Source: Platanthera guangdongensis (lineage: Eukaryota; Streptophyta; Magnoliopsida; Asparagales; Orchidaceae). From it: 64,000 nt of DNA. Under the pieces are notes generated by a model that ran no database searches, was not told the origin of the DNA, and saw nothing but the letters and a program-made list of their open reading frames with translations. Location: assembly GCA_039583875.1 (NCBI GenBank), contig CM077153.1:67774482-67838481 (forward strand), written 5' to 3'. Of the stretch, positions 23,775 to 35,124 are shown piece by piece. The position numbers and the translations under genes were made by a program. Position 1 is the first letter of the stretch, and every line of letters starts with the position of its first letter.

Positions 23775-23920
23775 GGCTGCGGTTGACTGGAAGAGGTGAG
23801 GAGAGAGGCGGCTCTGCAACAGCGGCGGAGGAGAGTAGGCGAATCGGCAGAGTAGGCGAAGCGGCAGAGGGTACTCGAGAGAAAGAAATAATGTCGTGTA
23901 GGTTTGGGTTTTCGGATTTT

Positions 23921-24330
23921 CATATATATAACTCTTAAATTACAGCTAATTGATTTAAAGGAAGAGACGACATTTAGCCTTGGGTGGCGAATAGAAAGAA
24001 ATTTCAAAATCTGGGAAACAGTACACGAGAAAGAGATAGACTACTCGAGTAGGTAAGAGATTACTCGAGTAGATCGTCAGAAGTTACTCGAGTCGGTCTG
24101 CAGAAAGTGCTCGAGTAGGTGGAGAAAAATACTCGAGTAGATAAGTTACTTACTCGAGTAGGTAAGTGACTTACTCGAGTAGGTAAGTAGGTACTCGAGT
24201 AGGCACACTCTTATACTCGAGTAAGTAGAGAAGAGTACTCGAGTATGTCAGTTGTTACTCGAGTAAGTCTGCCGTGACTCGAGTAGGTGAAGTCACATAC
24301 TCGAGTTTGTCTTATGCTTCTCGAGTTGAA
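23921..24330 (-). promoter_or_regulatory. Internal promoter-like region of S1: palindrome array plus TATA box
   Basis: Between the end of pol (24411) and the 3' ORF start (23774) lie fourteen CTCGAG copies (about 24330-24042), mostly within TACTCGAGTA, the same word as in S1's LTR. On the minus strand they are followed after about 110 bp by TTATATATATG (23921-23931) and, about 150 bp further, by the ATG. In the LTR, the array-to-TATA distance is about 120 bp. The array edges are also alike: TACACGAGAAAGAGAT here (from 24022) and TACACGAGTAAGAGAG in the LTR (from 20282). This suggests a copy of LTR U3 sequence serving as a second promoter. Confidence 0.65.
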
Positions 24331-24410
24331 CTTGAAAAAGTTTAAAAAAAGTAGATTTTGACTAACCCCTTGCAATTACTTGCTTCTTAGTCATTCAGCC
24401 TTCTTTAGTC

Positions 24411-27400
24411 CTATTTGTTGAGCATTCCAAGCTCAGTCTTGAAGAACGAGAACTTGGTCTCGTCCAGCGGCTTTGTGAAGATATCTGCAACTTGCCTATC
24501 TGTAGGCATATATTGGAGATCTATGTCTCCATGCTCCACATGTTCCTGGATGAAGTGATACCTTCGCTCGATGTGCTTTGTCCGGCTGTGGGAGACTGAT
24601 TGTTGGCTATTGCAATTACGCTGGAGGAGTCACAGTACAGAGGAATATCCTTGAACTGCAGGTTGTAGTCCTCGAACTGATTCTTTATCATAGCAACTGT
24701 GCGCAACAACTGCCTGCAGAGATATACTCTGACTTGGCCGTTGAGATTGCGACACAGTTCTGTTTCTTGCTACTCCAGGAGATTAGCCTTCTTCCGAAGA
24801 ATTATCAAGTACCTGAGGTGCTTTTCCGGTCGTCTTTGCTACCTGCAAAATCTGCATCTGAAAACCCAATTAGTTCGCTGTCATTACTTCTTGGGTACCA
24901 TAAGCCAAGATTTGGTGTGCCTTTAAGGTATCTCAGGATCCGCTTTGCAGCAGCGTAATGAGATTCCTTAGAGTTCACCTGAAATCTAGCACAGACACAT
25001 GTTGAAAACATTATGTCAGGCCTACTGGCAGTAAGGTAGAGCAAGGATCCAATTATGCTTCTGTACTTGGTCTCATCAAAAGGTTTCCCTTTTTCATCCT
25101 TGTCCAGAGACATAGTTGAGCCCATTGGAGTCCTCATAGAGGTTGCGTTCTCCATTCCGAATTTCTTAATTAGCTCTTTGGTGAACTTGGTCTGTGAGAT
25201 GAAAATTCCATCTTCAGATTGTTTCACCTGTAGCCCTAAGAAATACTTCAGCTCGCCCATACTGCTCATTTCAAACTTCCCTTGCATAAGTTTTGAGAAC
25301 TCTTTGCAGAGGTTGTCATCTGTAGAGCCAAAGATAATGTCGTCGACATAGATCTGTACTAGCAAAATCTTGCCTTTTATTTCCCTAAGAAATAATGTCT
25401 TGTCTATCTTTCCCCTTGTGAACTTGTTCTCAAGAAGAAAGGTAGATAGCGTTTCATACTAAGCTCTAGGAGCTTGTTTCAGACCATATAGGGCTTTGTG
25501 CAGAAAAAAGACATGATCAAGAAAGTTAGGATCAACGAAACCTGGAGGTTGTTCCACATACACTTCCTCCTTTATGTTACCATTCAGGAAGGCCGACTTC
25601 ACGTCCATCTGATAGACGGTGAAGCCTTTAAAAGCAGCATATGCTAGGAACAACCTTATTGCCTCCAGCCTTGCCACTGGAGCATATGTCTGGTCGAAGT
25701 CGATTCCTTCTTCTTGAAGATAGTCTTTAGCGACGAGTCTGGCCTTGTTATTTATGATAGTTCCATCTTTGTCCATCTTGTTCCTGTTGACCCATTTTGT
25801 TCCAATGATGTTCTTTCCTTTGGGTCTTGGAACAAGCATCAACACATTACAGCGCTTGAACTGATTTAGCTCTTCTTCCATTGCCATTATCCATGATGCG
25901 TCTGAGTTTGCTTCCTCAAATTTCTTTGGTTCAACCTGGGAGAGAAAACTCAAGTGAAGATTCTCATTAGTTGTACCTCTCCGAGTTCTGACACCATCCC
26001 GGGGATCTCCTATGATCTGGTCCATGGGGTGAAACTTCAGATGTCTGAGCTCTAGAGTTCTTGCATCTGGATTGTCTTCAATCACTGGAGGGATTTCTTC
26101 ATCCTGGATGACTTCTTCATTTTGATCATCAGCCTCTCCAATAGGATTTGGAGTGGTGATCTTAACGAACTTCTCGCCTTTGTCTTCAGACGGATCATCC
26201 AAGCTATTTTCTTTCAGCTTTGCACCTGCATCTTCAATGAGCACACTAGACGGATTGCTTTGCAGCAAGCTCGTCTCATCAAATACAACATGTATCGATT
26301 CTTCCACCACCAGGGTTTTTCTATTAAATATCCTATATGCCTTACTATGGCTACTATATCCTACAAAAATACCTTCAAAGCTCTTTTCGCTGAACTTGGT
26401 GGTATGATACTTACCATTGTTAAGTACGAAGCATTTACAACCAAAGATTCTAAAGTATGAGACTGTTGGTTTCCTGCCTTTCAGAAGTTCGTAAGGTGTC
26501 TTATTGTGGTCTTTGTTTATGAGTGCTCGATTTTGCACGTGACATGTAGTGTTGATAGCCTCAGCCCAGAAGTACTCCAGTAGTGAAGCATCACTCAACA
26601 TTGTCCTGCAGGACTCTATGAGTGTTCTGTTCCTTCTCTCAGCCACTCCATTCTGTTGTGGAGTACGAGGAGAGGAAAACTCATGAAAGATACCTAAGCT
26701 TTCACAGAATTCTGTCATGGCCCCAGATTTGAACTCTGTTCCGTTGTCACTTCTGATTTTGACTATGGAGCAGTTGTATTCATTCTGGACTTGCCTGACA
26801 AAATTAGTAAAGATGTCGAAGGTATCTGACTTGTGTTTCAGAAAGAACACCCACGCAAAGTGCGAGTAGTCATCAACAATTACCAATGTATAGTCCTTAC
26901 CTCCCAAACTTCTAATTTGCAGTGGACCAAACAAGTCCATGTGTAGTAGATGGAGACATCTGTTAGAGTCTTTGCCAATAATGCTTTTAAAGGTAGCCCT
27001 TGTTTGCTTCCCTTTTACGCATGCATGACAAGGTCTGTCTTTGACGCATTTGACATTCGGGGCATCACGTACCAAGTTCATTGAAAATAGTTTATTAATA
27101 GTTTTGAAATTAATATATGCTAGTCTCTTGTGTCATTGGTCACCAAGAGATGCACTATCTTTTGCTAAAAGACACACTGGTGTAGAGGAATCAATACAAA
27201 TGAAATTTAAACAGAAAATATTCCTTCTTCGAGTGCCGGATAGAATCGTTTCCATATTGTCAACGGATTTTATTAGGCACTTATCAGCATGAAATTCAAC
27301 TATGTATCCTTTATCTCAGAGTTGGTTTATGCTTATGAGATTGTGTTCCAATCCTTCGACATAAGCCACATCCGAGAAGGATACATTGTCGTTAGTAATC

Positions 27401-27560
27401 ATACCATAGCCTCTAGTAATTCCACGGTCTGAACCTCCAAAGATGACCTTTGGTCCGTTCACGACTGGAGTAAAGTTCTGAATGAGGCTTCTAGTCCCGG
27501 TCATATGCCGAGAGCATCCGCTGTCCAAGTACCAGATGGGCGTTTTGTTGGCCTTTGGAC
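24411..27560 (-). pseudogene. pol: S1 pol: protease, integrase, RT, RNase H
   Basis: Protease: WYLDSGCSRHMTG at about 27533-27495. Integrase: HHCC with CHACVKGKQ (about 27025), then [16 protein letters not shown] and the Glu in [11 protein letters not shown], so the DDE residues are intact. The integrase runs into RT with [24 protein letters not shown] and the active site YVDD (about 25348). RNase H ends with GMLNK and a TAG at 24411. The RT is interrupted at about 25459, where KQAPRA is followed by TAG in place of the invariant Trp codon of KQAPRAWY. Smaller lesions occur near 27315 and 24805. Apart from these it is well preserved. Confidence 0.93.
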
Positions 27561-27590
27561 ATCCCTGCAATCATAATCAATTTGCCTTAG
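27561..27590 (-). other. Gag-pol junction stop of S1
   Basis: The minus strand reads VPKAN, then TGA TTA TGA TTGCAGGG, before the protease. S3 has TAA TCTTTATTGCAGGT at the aligned position. A conserved gag-pol stop is known in soybean SIRE1, where readthrough was proposed. The shared TTGCAGG after the stop also resembles a splice acceptor. Confidence 0.6.
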
Positions 27591-28860
27591 GAACCCAAAC
27601 AAGTTTGGGTCCTTGGTCTCGGGTTAGAGTGCTCCCCCTACGAGTGTTAGCACTATGAGTGGTCTTTCTCATATTGCTGACATGAGGGGTTGCAGCATTT
27701 CTGGAATTGAACCAGCAATCTATGGCGAAGTGACCAACCTTGCCACAGCACCAATAGTCAAATCTGTTGTACCTTTGCCTCAAGATCTCCTTCTTGACCT
27801 TTTGGAACTTTGGTCTAGTAGGGGTAGCATTCTTGGAGGAAGATGCCTCATGATGATGGCAATCACATGGCTTCTTCTCCTTTATGAGATTCTCTACAAC
27901 AGGCTTTTTCTTTGGTGCCTTCTTGAAGTTATGCCCGTGATTGAAAGGGCCATAGCTCTGAAGAACAACTTCTTCATAAGGTGCCTTAAAGACACTCTCG
28001 CCAAAGTTTCGGGGTCGAGCCCATCCTTGATAGCGAGACTTTGGCTCTACATAGGTAGGCCTAGCAAAGTGCCCGTAGGATGAGTCAAAATCAAACTCAT
28101 TTGATGGAAAGATGACCTTTTTGAATGTAGTTTGATTTTGAGGGGCTTTTCCCTTTTCTTCGGCTGAGGCCTTTTTGGCGGCCTTATTTTTCCGTTGATT
28201 CTTGTTTCTCCTGGAGGATTTACTAGGAGCTTCTTCATGGCCTAGTCCAGCTCCTTTGGCCTTTGCTGAGAATTCAGCAATGAATGGAAGAACTGTCTTG
28301 GGCTTCGAGAAACTCTCAACAAGTTTCCTTTCAGCCGCAAGTTCGGCTTCCAATCCCTTGATGATCTTCTCCTTAAGGTCAAGGTGCTCAAGGGCCTTGT
28401 TGTATTCTTCAATAGCATTATTGAAGTTTTCTTCGAGGGAGTCAGTTTTTGCGAATTTCTCTCTCAAGATGCTCTCTTCGGCTTTTAAAGATTTGATCTC
28501 TTTAGCCTGGGTCTTCACGACTCGACGACATTTGTCGTAAGCCATGATTAACTCCCTGTACTGGGCCATTAATTCTGACTCATCGTCAGAGGAGCTACCC
28601 TCGCAATCATGTTCAGAGACTTCAGAATCTGAAAGAGGGGTATGAGAGTTTACCTTCCCAGTGAACTGGGGCTCTTGTTCATCATCTGTATGAGCCATTA
28701 GCCCAAAGTAAGCTTCTTCCTCTTCGCTTGACTCAGATGAGTCGGAGTCGCTAAGAGTCTTGCTCCTTTTGGCTATGAGGCTCTTCTCTTTCCTCTTCTT
28801 GTTGTGTGAGGATTTCTTGTCTTATTTTCTACCACCCTCCTTCTTCTTATTAGGTCAGTC
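27577..28860 (-). pseudogene. gag: S1 gag, C-terminal part
   Basis: This continues the gag that starts at 42180, after the insertion of element C. It holds an acidic Ser-rich stretch (SDSDSSESSEEEE), a coiled-coil region (about 28560-28330, ending FSKPKTVLPFI, which S3 matches), a basic Lys-rich region, and a second zinc knuckle near 27745 reading YWCCGKVGHFAIDC. S3 has CWCCGKIGHFALDC there, so the first zinc-binding Cys is Tyr in S1. It ends at the gag-pol stop. A TAG lies near 28824. Confidence 0.9.
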
Positions 28861-28865
28861 AGCAA

Positions 28866-29527
28866 TGTACAACCCCGTGTCCGGTGAGCAAGGTCACAGG
28901 GGAGCTCGGCAGCAGCAGGCGAGCTCGGCATCAGCAGGGCGAGCCCGAGCTCGGCGTCCGTCGGCCAGAGATCGACGATCGGCGAACCCGAACTCGGCAT
29001 TCGCCGAGCGGGCTGCAACTCGCGCCCTCGCAGTGGAGCTCAACAGCAGCAGGCGAGCAGAGCATGCCGAGGTGGCCAGGGGTCCCAGCTCGCCTGGGGG
29101 TCAGAGGTACTTTTTACTATTTTACCCCTGCTGGTCTGCCCATAGCCCTTCAAAACAACGGAGTTTGGCTGTTGGCAGTCCCAGCCAAGGGTTTCCTGGT
29201 AATTTCAGGTCAGTTATTTTGGTTATTGGCAGTCCGGATTTCAAAAGCTATAAATAGGACCCAAGGGGTACCCCAGAAAGCAGGTTCTCCCTGTGCTCTT
29301 CTCCCCAAAAATCTTTTAAGTACTTTCTGAGGGTGCCTTAGCTCGGCTTCAGGATAAGGAGGGGAAGCGCTCTGAGATCTTCCGGGTTTGTGGTGGGACC
29401 TCCCTGCCGAGCCCTTGGGTCTGTTTCTCCTTGCTTTCGTCGTTTTTCTTGCAGGAACAAAGTACGCGCGAGACCACCCCCTTCCCCAAGGGCGAGCTCC
29501 ACAGGAAGCCGGGTTTCGGTTTCAACA
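28866..29527 (+). mobile_element. Element C 5' LTR
   Basis: It runs TGTACAACCCCGTGTCC to GGTTTCAACA. U3 (about 28895-29100) is packed with GAGCTCGGC and GGCGAGC words. The TATA box is at 29249-29258. The remainder is R/U5. Confidence 0.95.
29249..29258 (+). promoter_or_regulatory. TATA box of element C 5' LTR
   Basis: CTATAAATAG, close to the optimal plant TATA consensus; the equivalent in the 3' LTR is at 40875-40884. It lies about 150 bp downstream of the GAGCTCGGC-rich U3 segment. Confidence 0.8.
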
Positions 29528-29583
29528 TTTTGGTGCGGTGAGCGTGGACAGTGGTCAGCGCAGAAAAGTTTCCGCGAGCTCAA

Positions 29584-30960
29584 TGACGGGACAAGGATCC
29601 GAAAGGCCGAGCTCGCCCCCCCCCCCCCCCCCCCGCCTCTCGCAACGGTGGGAATGTTCGAAGACTTCAGAAGCAAGGTGCTGAATCTGGTCAAGTGCGC
29701 ACTCGGCACACGGGTCAAGTGCTCGACTCTGGCAAACTCGATCGTGGCTGCCCCCTCATGGGGCGAGGATGCTCCCGGCAGGCGAGCTGGGAAGGAGGTG
29801 GCCGAGGAAGGTCGAGGGTGCGAGCTCCCCGGGCGCAAGCTCTTCCCCGGCTCGGCAGGCCGAGGTCGCTTCGGCGAGCTGGGCTCGCGAGACTCGCCAG
29901 CTCGCCCAGTGGGAGGAGGGAGCCCTTTCGGCGAGCTGGTCTCTTCAGCTCCAGTTCCAGATGGGTTCAGGGAGCCCGAGATGTCCTATTACACTGGGAA
30001 GGGAGACCCGGTCCAGCATGTCCAATGGTTCGAGGACGTGGTCTCCATCCGTCAGATGTCGGACGGATTCAAGTGCCGGCTCTTCGCCATCACCCTCCGG
30101 GAGAAGGCAAGGGAGTGGTTCCACCAGCTACCGGCCAGCTCCATCTACTGCTTCGAGGATCTGCGTCGAGGATTCATGCTGAGATTCACCACTTCGAAGA
30201 AGAGGAAGAAGGAGTCTGAGTCTTTGTTTCACATTAAGCAGGGGGTGAACGAGACGTTGGGAAGCTATGTGGACCGATTCCAGGAGGAAGTTACTCAAGT
30301 CCAGGAGATGCCGGGCCATAGTCTGATGATGGCCTTTACCCTGGGCCTACAGCAGGGTTTCTTCCGGATGGAGCTGAAGAGGGTTCCCCCCCCTCTCCTA
30401 CGAGGAGCTGATGGAGAGGGCGGCGAGAGAGGTCGACGGGGAGGCGTCGAACCCAGAATTTGCAAGGAAACTGGCCAGGTGGGCCACAGAGGAGGAGAAA
30501 GAGTCGAGAGGAGGAAAGGCACAGGAGGAGAGAAGAGGGGAGCCCAGGCAGAGGGAGCAAAGGCAGCTCCAAGGGCAGCAGCAACCGAGGTGGGGGCGCC
30601 AGGAGCCCGACCGGCGGCTGGAATGGAGGCCTGAGTGGCAAGGCCAGGGGCCGCAGAGGGGGAACTTCGGAAGGGACCACTACCAGGGGAGGCAAGACCA
30701 GTTCCATCCCCCGGGCTGGAGGCAGGGTCAGAGGCCCCGGCTCCCCGATCAAGAAGAGGCCATGGCCATAGCCCTGGGAGCAAGGAGGCGAGCGTGGAGG
30801 AGGAGAAGAAGAGAGGTTAGGGTGGAGCTGCCCTATTGCGACTTCCACCAGGAAGAGGGGCACGCCACGGCCACCTGTCCGGAGTTCCTCGAGATGAGAG
30901 GGAACAGGGAGCGGCAGCAGCAACAGCAGGAGGCGCGACAGGAAGTGAGGATTGAGGAGG
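29584..30960 (+). pseudogene. gag: Element C gag, frameshifted
   Basis: The N-terminus is uncertain because a C-run (about 29617-29634) may shift the frame. The retrotransposon gag domain is clear at about 29965-30380: SYYTGKGDPVQHVQWF, FAITLREKAREWFHQLP, a Lys-rich stretch and ETLGSYVDRFQEEV. A run of eight C near 30387 shifts the frame, after which the second half (ELMERAAREVDGEASN) continues. A long Arg/Gln/Gly-rich basic tail follows, then a zinc-finger motif YCDFHQEEGHATATC at about 30831. Homopolymer frameshifts could be real decay or sequencing error. Confidence 0.85.
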
Positions 30961-31912
30961 TCCTGCCTCGGGCGGAGGAGGATCGGTGTGAAGACCGGGT
31001 GGATGTGGGAACCCGAGGGGGGATCGGGGTGATCCACGGGGGAGTAGGGATCGAGGCTTCCCGCAAGGCAAGCCTCCACACCATGTACCGGCGGAGCGTC
31101 GCCTCTACATCCCAAACCCCGCCACCGGAGGAGAGGATCACCTTCTCCAGGAGTGATCTGCCAGACCATGAGGATCCATTCTGTGATGCGCTGGTCATTA
31201 AGGCGGCCATCGAGAACTTCACCGTCTCTCGGATCCTCGTGGACAACGGGAGCTCCGTCAACGTCGTCTTCAAAAAGGCGTTCGACGCGATGAAGGTGGA
31301 GGCAAAGAGGGTGCTGGCCTCAGATGGCCCCTTGTTCGGATTTTCAGGAGAAAGGAAGGAAGTAGAGGGAGGAGTTGGCCTCCATGTCACCTTGGGGGGC
31401 AGTCCCGAAACTACAAGTTCGTCATCGTGGACGCCCCCAGCAGCTACAGCTCCATCTTCGGGGGGCCTCTCATCAGCGCCTTCCGCTGCGTCCCCTCGTC
31501 TTACCACCAGTGTTTGAAGTTCAACGCTGAGGGGGTCCAGGTCAGGGTTAGGGGGGACCCAAAGGTGGCGCGAGAATGTTACGTCACTGCGGTGAACACC
31601 ATCTCTTGGCAGGAGGGAGCCGAGGAGATGGGACGGAGGATGGAGGAGGTCGACCGGGAAGCAGGAAGGGAGGAGCTGGGAAATAAGAGCTGCGCAGAGG
31701 AGGAGGCAGGAGGAGATCTGGAGGAGGTGGCCGAAGTGAGGGCCGTTGGAGGAGAGCTGGAGGTAGAGGTCCCCGTTCCGGAGGAAGTGGATGCCGAAGG
31801 ATGGCCAGAGCAATCCAGGCTGGAGGCAGCAGAGGAGGTGGTGGAGCTGGAGGTGCTTACCCGAGGAGGAATGGTGGAGAAGGTTCGCGTCAGCGGAGGG
31901 CTGACCCCGTAG
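30961..31912 (+). pseudogene. pol: Element C aspartic protease and linker
   Basis: The protease active site reads ILVDNGSSVNVVF (about 31234-31272); DNGSS replaces the DTGAS of chromoviruses, as is usual in Tat elements. A G-run near 31395 shifts the frame. The protease C-terminus then reads FVIVDAPSSYSSIFGGPLI (about 31419-31475), followed by a Glu-rich linker that ends with a TAG at 31910, in frame with the RT. Confidence 0.82.
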
Positions 31913-33300
31913 GACCAAGGCAGGATGCTGGAGTGCATCCAGAAGAACGTGGACATCTTCGCCTGGAACGCCGCGGAGATGCCGGGGGTTCACGCGGATG
32001 TGGATTGCCACCGCCTCAACCTGGACCCGGGAACACGCCCCGTTCAGCAGAAGAAGAGGTCCACCGCGGACAAGCTGGCGGAACCCATCCGGGAGGAGGT
32101 GGCGAAACTCCTCAAGGCAGTCTTCGTGTCTGAGATTCAGTACCCTGGCTGGGTCTCCAACGTGGTTATGGTTAAAAAAGGGGATGGCCGATGGAAGATG
32201 TGTATCGACTTTTCCTTACTTAATAAAGCTTGTCCTAAGGATTGTTACCCCTTGCCTCGGATCGACGCGCTGGTTGACTCAGCCGTCGGTTTTTCTGTAA
32301 TGAGTTTTTTGGAAGCTTTTTCAGGTTACCATCAGATCAGGATGCACCCCCCAGACATCAAGGATGTCTCATTCATCACCGGGGATGGATGCTACTGCTA
32401 CAAGATGATGCCCTTTGGGCTGAAAAATGCTGGGGCTACCTACCAGAAGATGATGGACGGGGTCTTCAAGGAGCAAAGGGGAAGGAACTTGGAGGTGTAC
32501 GTGGACGACCTCATGATCAAAAGCCGGGATGTGGATGCCCACCTCCGGGACCTGGAGGAGACCTTCGCCACCCTTCACAGATATAAAATGCGGTTGAATC
32601 CCCGTAAGTTTGTCTTCAGGGCCAGCCGAGGAAAGTTCTTAGGGCATCTCCTCACCCCCGCAGGGGTCGAGCCGAATCCAGACAAGGTCAAAGCTATCCT
32701 AGAGCTGGGGTCCCCGCGGAGTGCAAAGGAGGTCCAGCGGCTGACAGGGAAGCTGGCAGGGCTGAGTCGCTTCCTTTCGCGGGCAGGAGAAAAGTGCTCC
32801 CCCTTCTTCAAGACGCTAAGGGGGGTCCGGAGGTTTGAATGGAGCAAGGAGTGTGAAGAGGCATTCCAGGCCCTCAAGGTGCAGTTGACACAGGCTCCGC
32901 TGCTCCAAGGGCCGAAGGAGGGGGAGGACCTGTTCTTGTATCTCGGAGTCGGGGCAGAGGCCCTGAGCTCCGTCTTGGTTCGTGAAGAAGGGAAGAGGCA
33001 GCTCCCTATTTACTACGTGAGCCGGGTCCTGAGGAAGGCCGAACTCCGGTATCCGATCTTGGAGAAGCTTGCGTTCGCCCTAATCATCTCGGCTCGGAGG
33101 CTACGACCTTACTTCCAGGCACACTCAATCCGAGTGGTAACCGACCACCCCCTCCGCAACATCTTTGAGGGGGTCGAGCATTCAGGCAGGTTGGCTAAGT
33201 GGTCGGTGGAGATGAGCGAGTTCGATGTCTCCTTCGTTCCGCGGCTCTCGATCAAAGCCCAGGCGATGGCCGACTTTCTTGCTGACTACGTGGTTGAAGT
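31913..33300 (+). CDS. pol: Element C reverse transcriptase and first RNase H
   Basis: This part is open over its whole length and in frame into the second RNase H (to 34057). The RT includes GWVSNVVMVKKGDGRWKMCI (about 32147), MPFGLKNAGATYQ (32408) and the intact active site VYVDDLMIKS (about 32497). RNase H of the gypsy type follows (FLYLGVGAEALSSVLV, about 32934; VVTDHPL, about 33136). It would copy the element RNA into DNA in cytoplasmic particles. It is preceded by an in-frame TAG, so independent expression is doubtful. Confidence 0.92.
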
Positions 33301-33720
33301 GGCGGAGGAAGAACTCACTCGCCCGGCTCCTTGGAAGGTGAGGGTGGATGGAGCCTCTGGAAGGCATTCCTTAGGAGTAGGGGTGATCCTAGAAAGCCCT
33401 CAAGGGACCCGAATCGAGCAGACAGTGGTGGTGCACTTTCCCATTACCAACAACCAGGCCGAGTACGAGGCCGTAATAGCAGGGCTGCGCCTGGCCAGGG
33501 AGCTGGGGGTATCAGATGTGGAGGTCCTTACCGACTCCATGGTAGTGGCCTCTCAGATTAACGGGGAGTTTGAGGCAAGGGAGCCCACCCTGCGATCGTA
33601 CTTGGCCAAGGTGAAGGGGGTCATTGGCACTTTTCAAACTTTCACCATCCGACACGTGCCCAGGGAAGAGAATGAACAAGCCGATCAATTGGCTAAGCAT
33701 GGTCCCCAGGTGGGGGGCAC
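33301..33720 (+). CDS. Element C second RNase H (aRNH, Tat type)
   Basis: A second, cellular-type RNase H follows the first in the same frame. It starts WKVRVDGASGRHSLGVGVIL (about 33331) and includes NNQAEYEAVIAGL (about 33448), VLTDSMVVASQINGEF (about 33523) and HVPREENEQADQLAK (about 33653). The catalytic pattern D-E-D-D is present. This extra domain between RNase H and integrase is characteristic of the Tat lineage. It then runs without a stop toward the integrase finger. Confidence 0.9.
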
Positions 33721-35037
33721 CATCACCGACCTGTTTCGCCCCTCCATCGAAGAAGGAGAGCTCATGGAAATCGATCAGCAAGCTTCATGGATGGATCCAG
33801 TGATTGTTTTTCTCTCCACAGGAGAGTATCCGGAGGGGGTGGACAAGAAGAAGCTGAGGCACAAGTCAGCATACTACCTCCTCCAGGACGGGAAGCTATA
33901 CAGAAAGACCCTCTCAGGGATGCTGGCCCGCTGCGTAACCGAGGGAGAAGCGCGAAGGATCTTGGAGGAGGTCCACTCCGGGGAATGTGGGAGTCACTCC
34001 GGGAGTCGGACCCTGGAAGGGAGGATAGTCAGGCAAGTTATTTCTGGCCCACCCTAGGCTGGGACGCTGCAGAATTCGCAAGAAGATGTCACAAGTGCCA
34101 GCTGTTTGCCCCTCTCCAGCTGCAGCCAGCCCAGCGGCTCCGAAGTATCACGGCCCCATGGCCCTTCGCAATTTGGGGAATGGATTTAGTTGGGCCGTTC
34201 CGCCAAGCCAGCGGCCAGAGAAGGTTCCTCCTGGTGATGATAGACTACTTCTCAAAGTGGATGGAGGTGAAGGCATTGGCCAAGGTGACCTCCCAGGTGA
34301 TTAGGAACTTTGTTTGGGGGGAGATCATCTGTCGCCATGGGCTGCCCTAGGCCATCGTCACAGACAATGGGCCCCAGTTCGCTAGTGCCGAGTTCACCAG
34401 CTTCTGCGAGCAGCTTGGGATCGATCTCAGGTTCGCCTCGGTCCATCACCCCAGGAGTAATGGGCAGGTGGAGGCCGCAAACAAGATCATCGTCAACCTC
34501 CTCAAAAAGAAGGTGGAGAACCTGAAAGAGAGTTGGGTGGAGCAGCTTCCCGCGGTTCTTTGGGCCCTGAGAGCCACCCCCAACACAGCTACAGGAGAGA
34601 CCCCCTTCAAACTCTCCCACGGGTGCGAGGCCGTGCTCCCCATTGAATTCGAACTCCAAACACCGCGAGTCGTGGCAGCAAAAGAAGGCCGTGAGGAATG
34701 GCAAGCAGAGAATGAGGAGGAACTGAGGCTTTCCCTTGACATGGTGGAAGAGGTGAGAGACCTTTCCGCTATCCGGCAGGAGGAGGTAAAAAGAAGAATG
34801 GCCAAGTACTTTGACAAGCACGTCAGGGTCAAGCAGTTCGTGGAAGGGGACTTGGTGCTAAAGAAAGTAGATGCGACAGGGAGGTCAGCATCCGTAGGGA
34901 AGCTCAATCCCAGCTGGGAGGGACCATTCATTGTAAAGGTATCCTTGGGGTCAGGGGGCTACCGACTCCAAAATGTAGAGGGCGAGACCCTGAGTCTCAC
35001 CTGTAATGGTGACGACCTCAAGCGATTTTTCCCCTAA
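33721..35037 (+). pseudogene. pol: Element C integrase, broken
   Basis: The HHCC finger is split by a frameshift near 34030 (EEVHSGECGSHSG before, CHKCQLFAPL after). The core has GMDLVGPFR (about 34180), a TAG at 34348 just before AIVTDNGPQFAS (about 34351-34386), and HHPRSNGQVEAANK (about 34444-34485), so the DDE residues are present. The C-terminal part (RVKQFVEGDLVLKKV to DDLKRFFP, TAA at 35035) is intact. No chromodomain follows, as expected for Tat. Confidence 0.9.
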
Positions 35038-35124
35038 AACATGTAAGCAACACTTTGATTGTAATAAATTCCTTCAAGCTCTCTGTTAATGTTGTAACTA
35101 GCCTGCATGGTAGAATGAGATGTG

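Noticed and set aside
29528..29550. Primer binding site of element C
   Set aside because: TTTTGGTGCGGTGAGCGTGG after the 5' LTR is in the right place, but I cannot assign a tRNA with confidence, so it is not listed as a feature.
30336..32011. Long minus-strand open frames (277 and 392 codons) opposite C gag and protease
   Set aside because: They mirror the GC-rich Arg/Gln/Glu-rich gag reading frame, are rich in Pro/Leu/Ser as expected from the complement, and show no domain.
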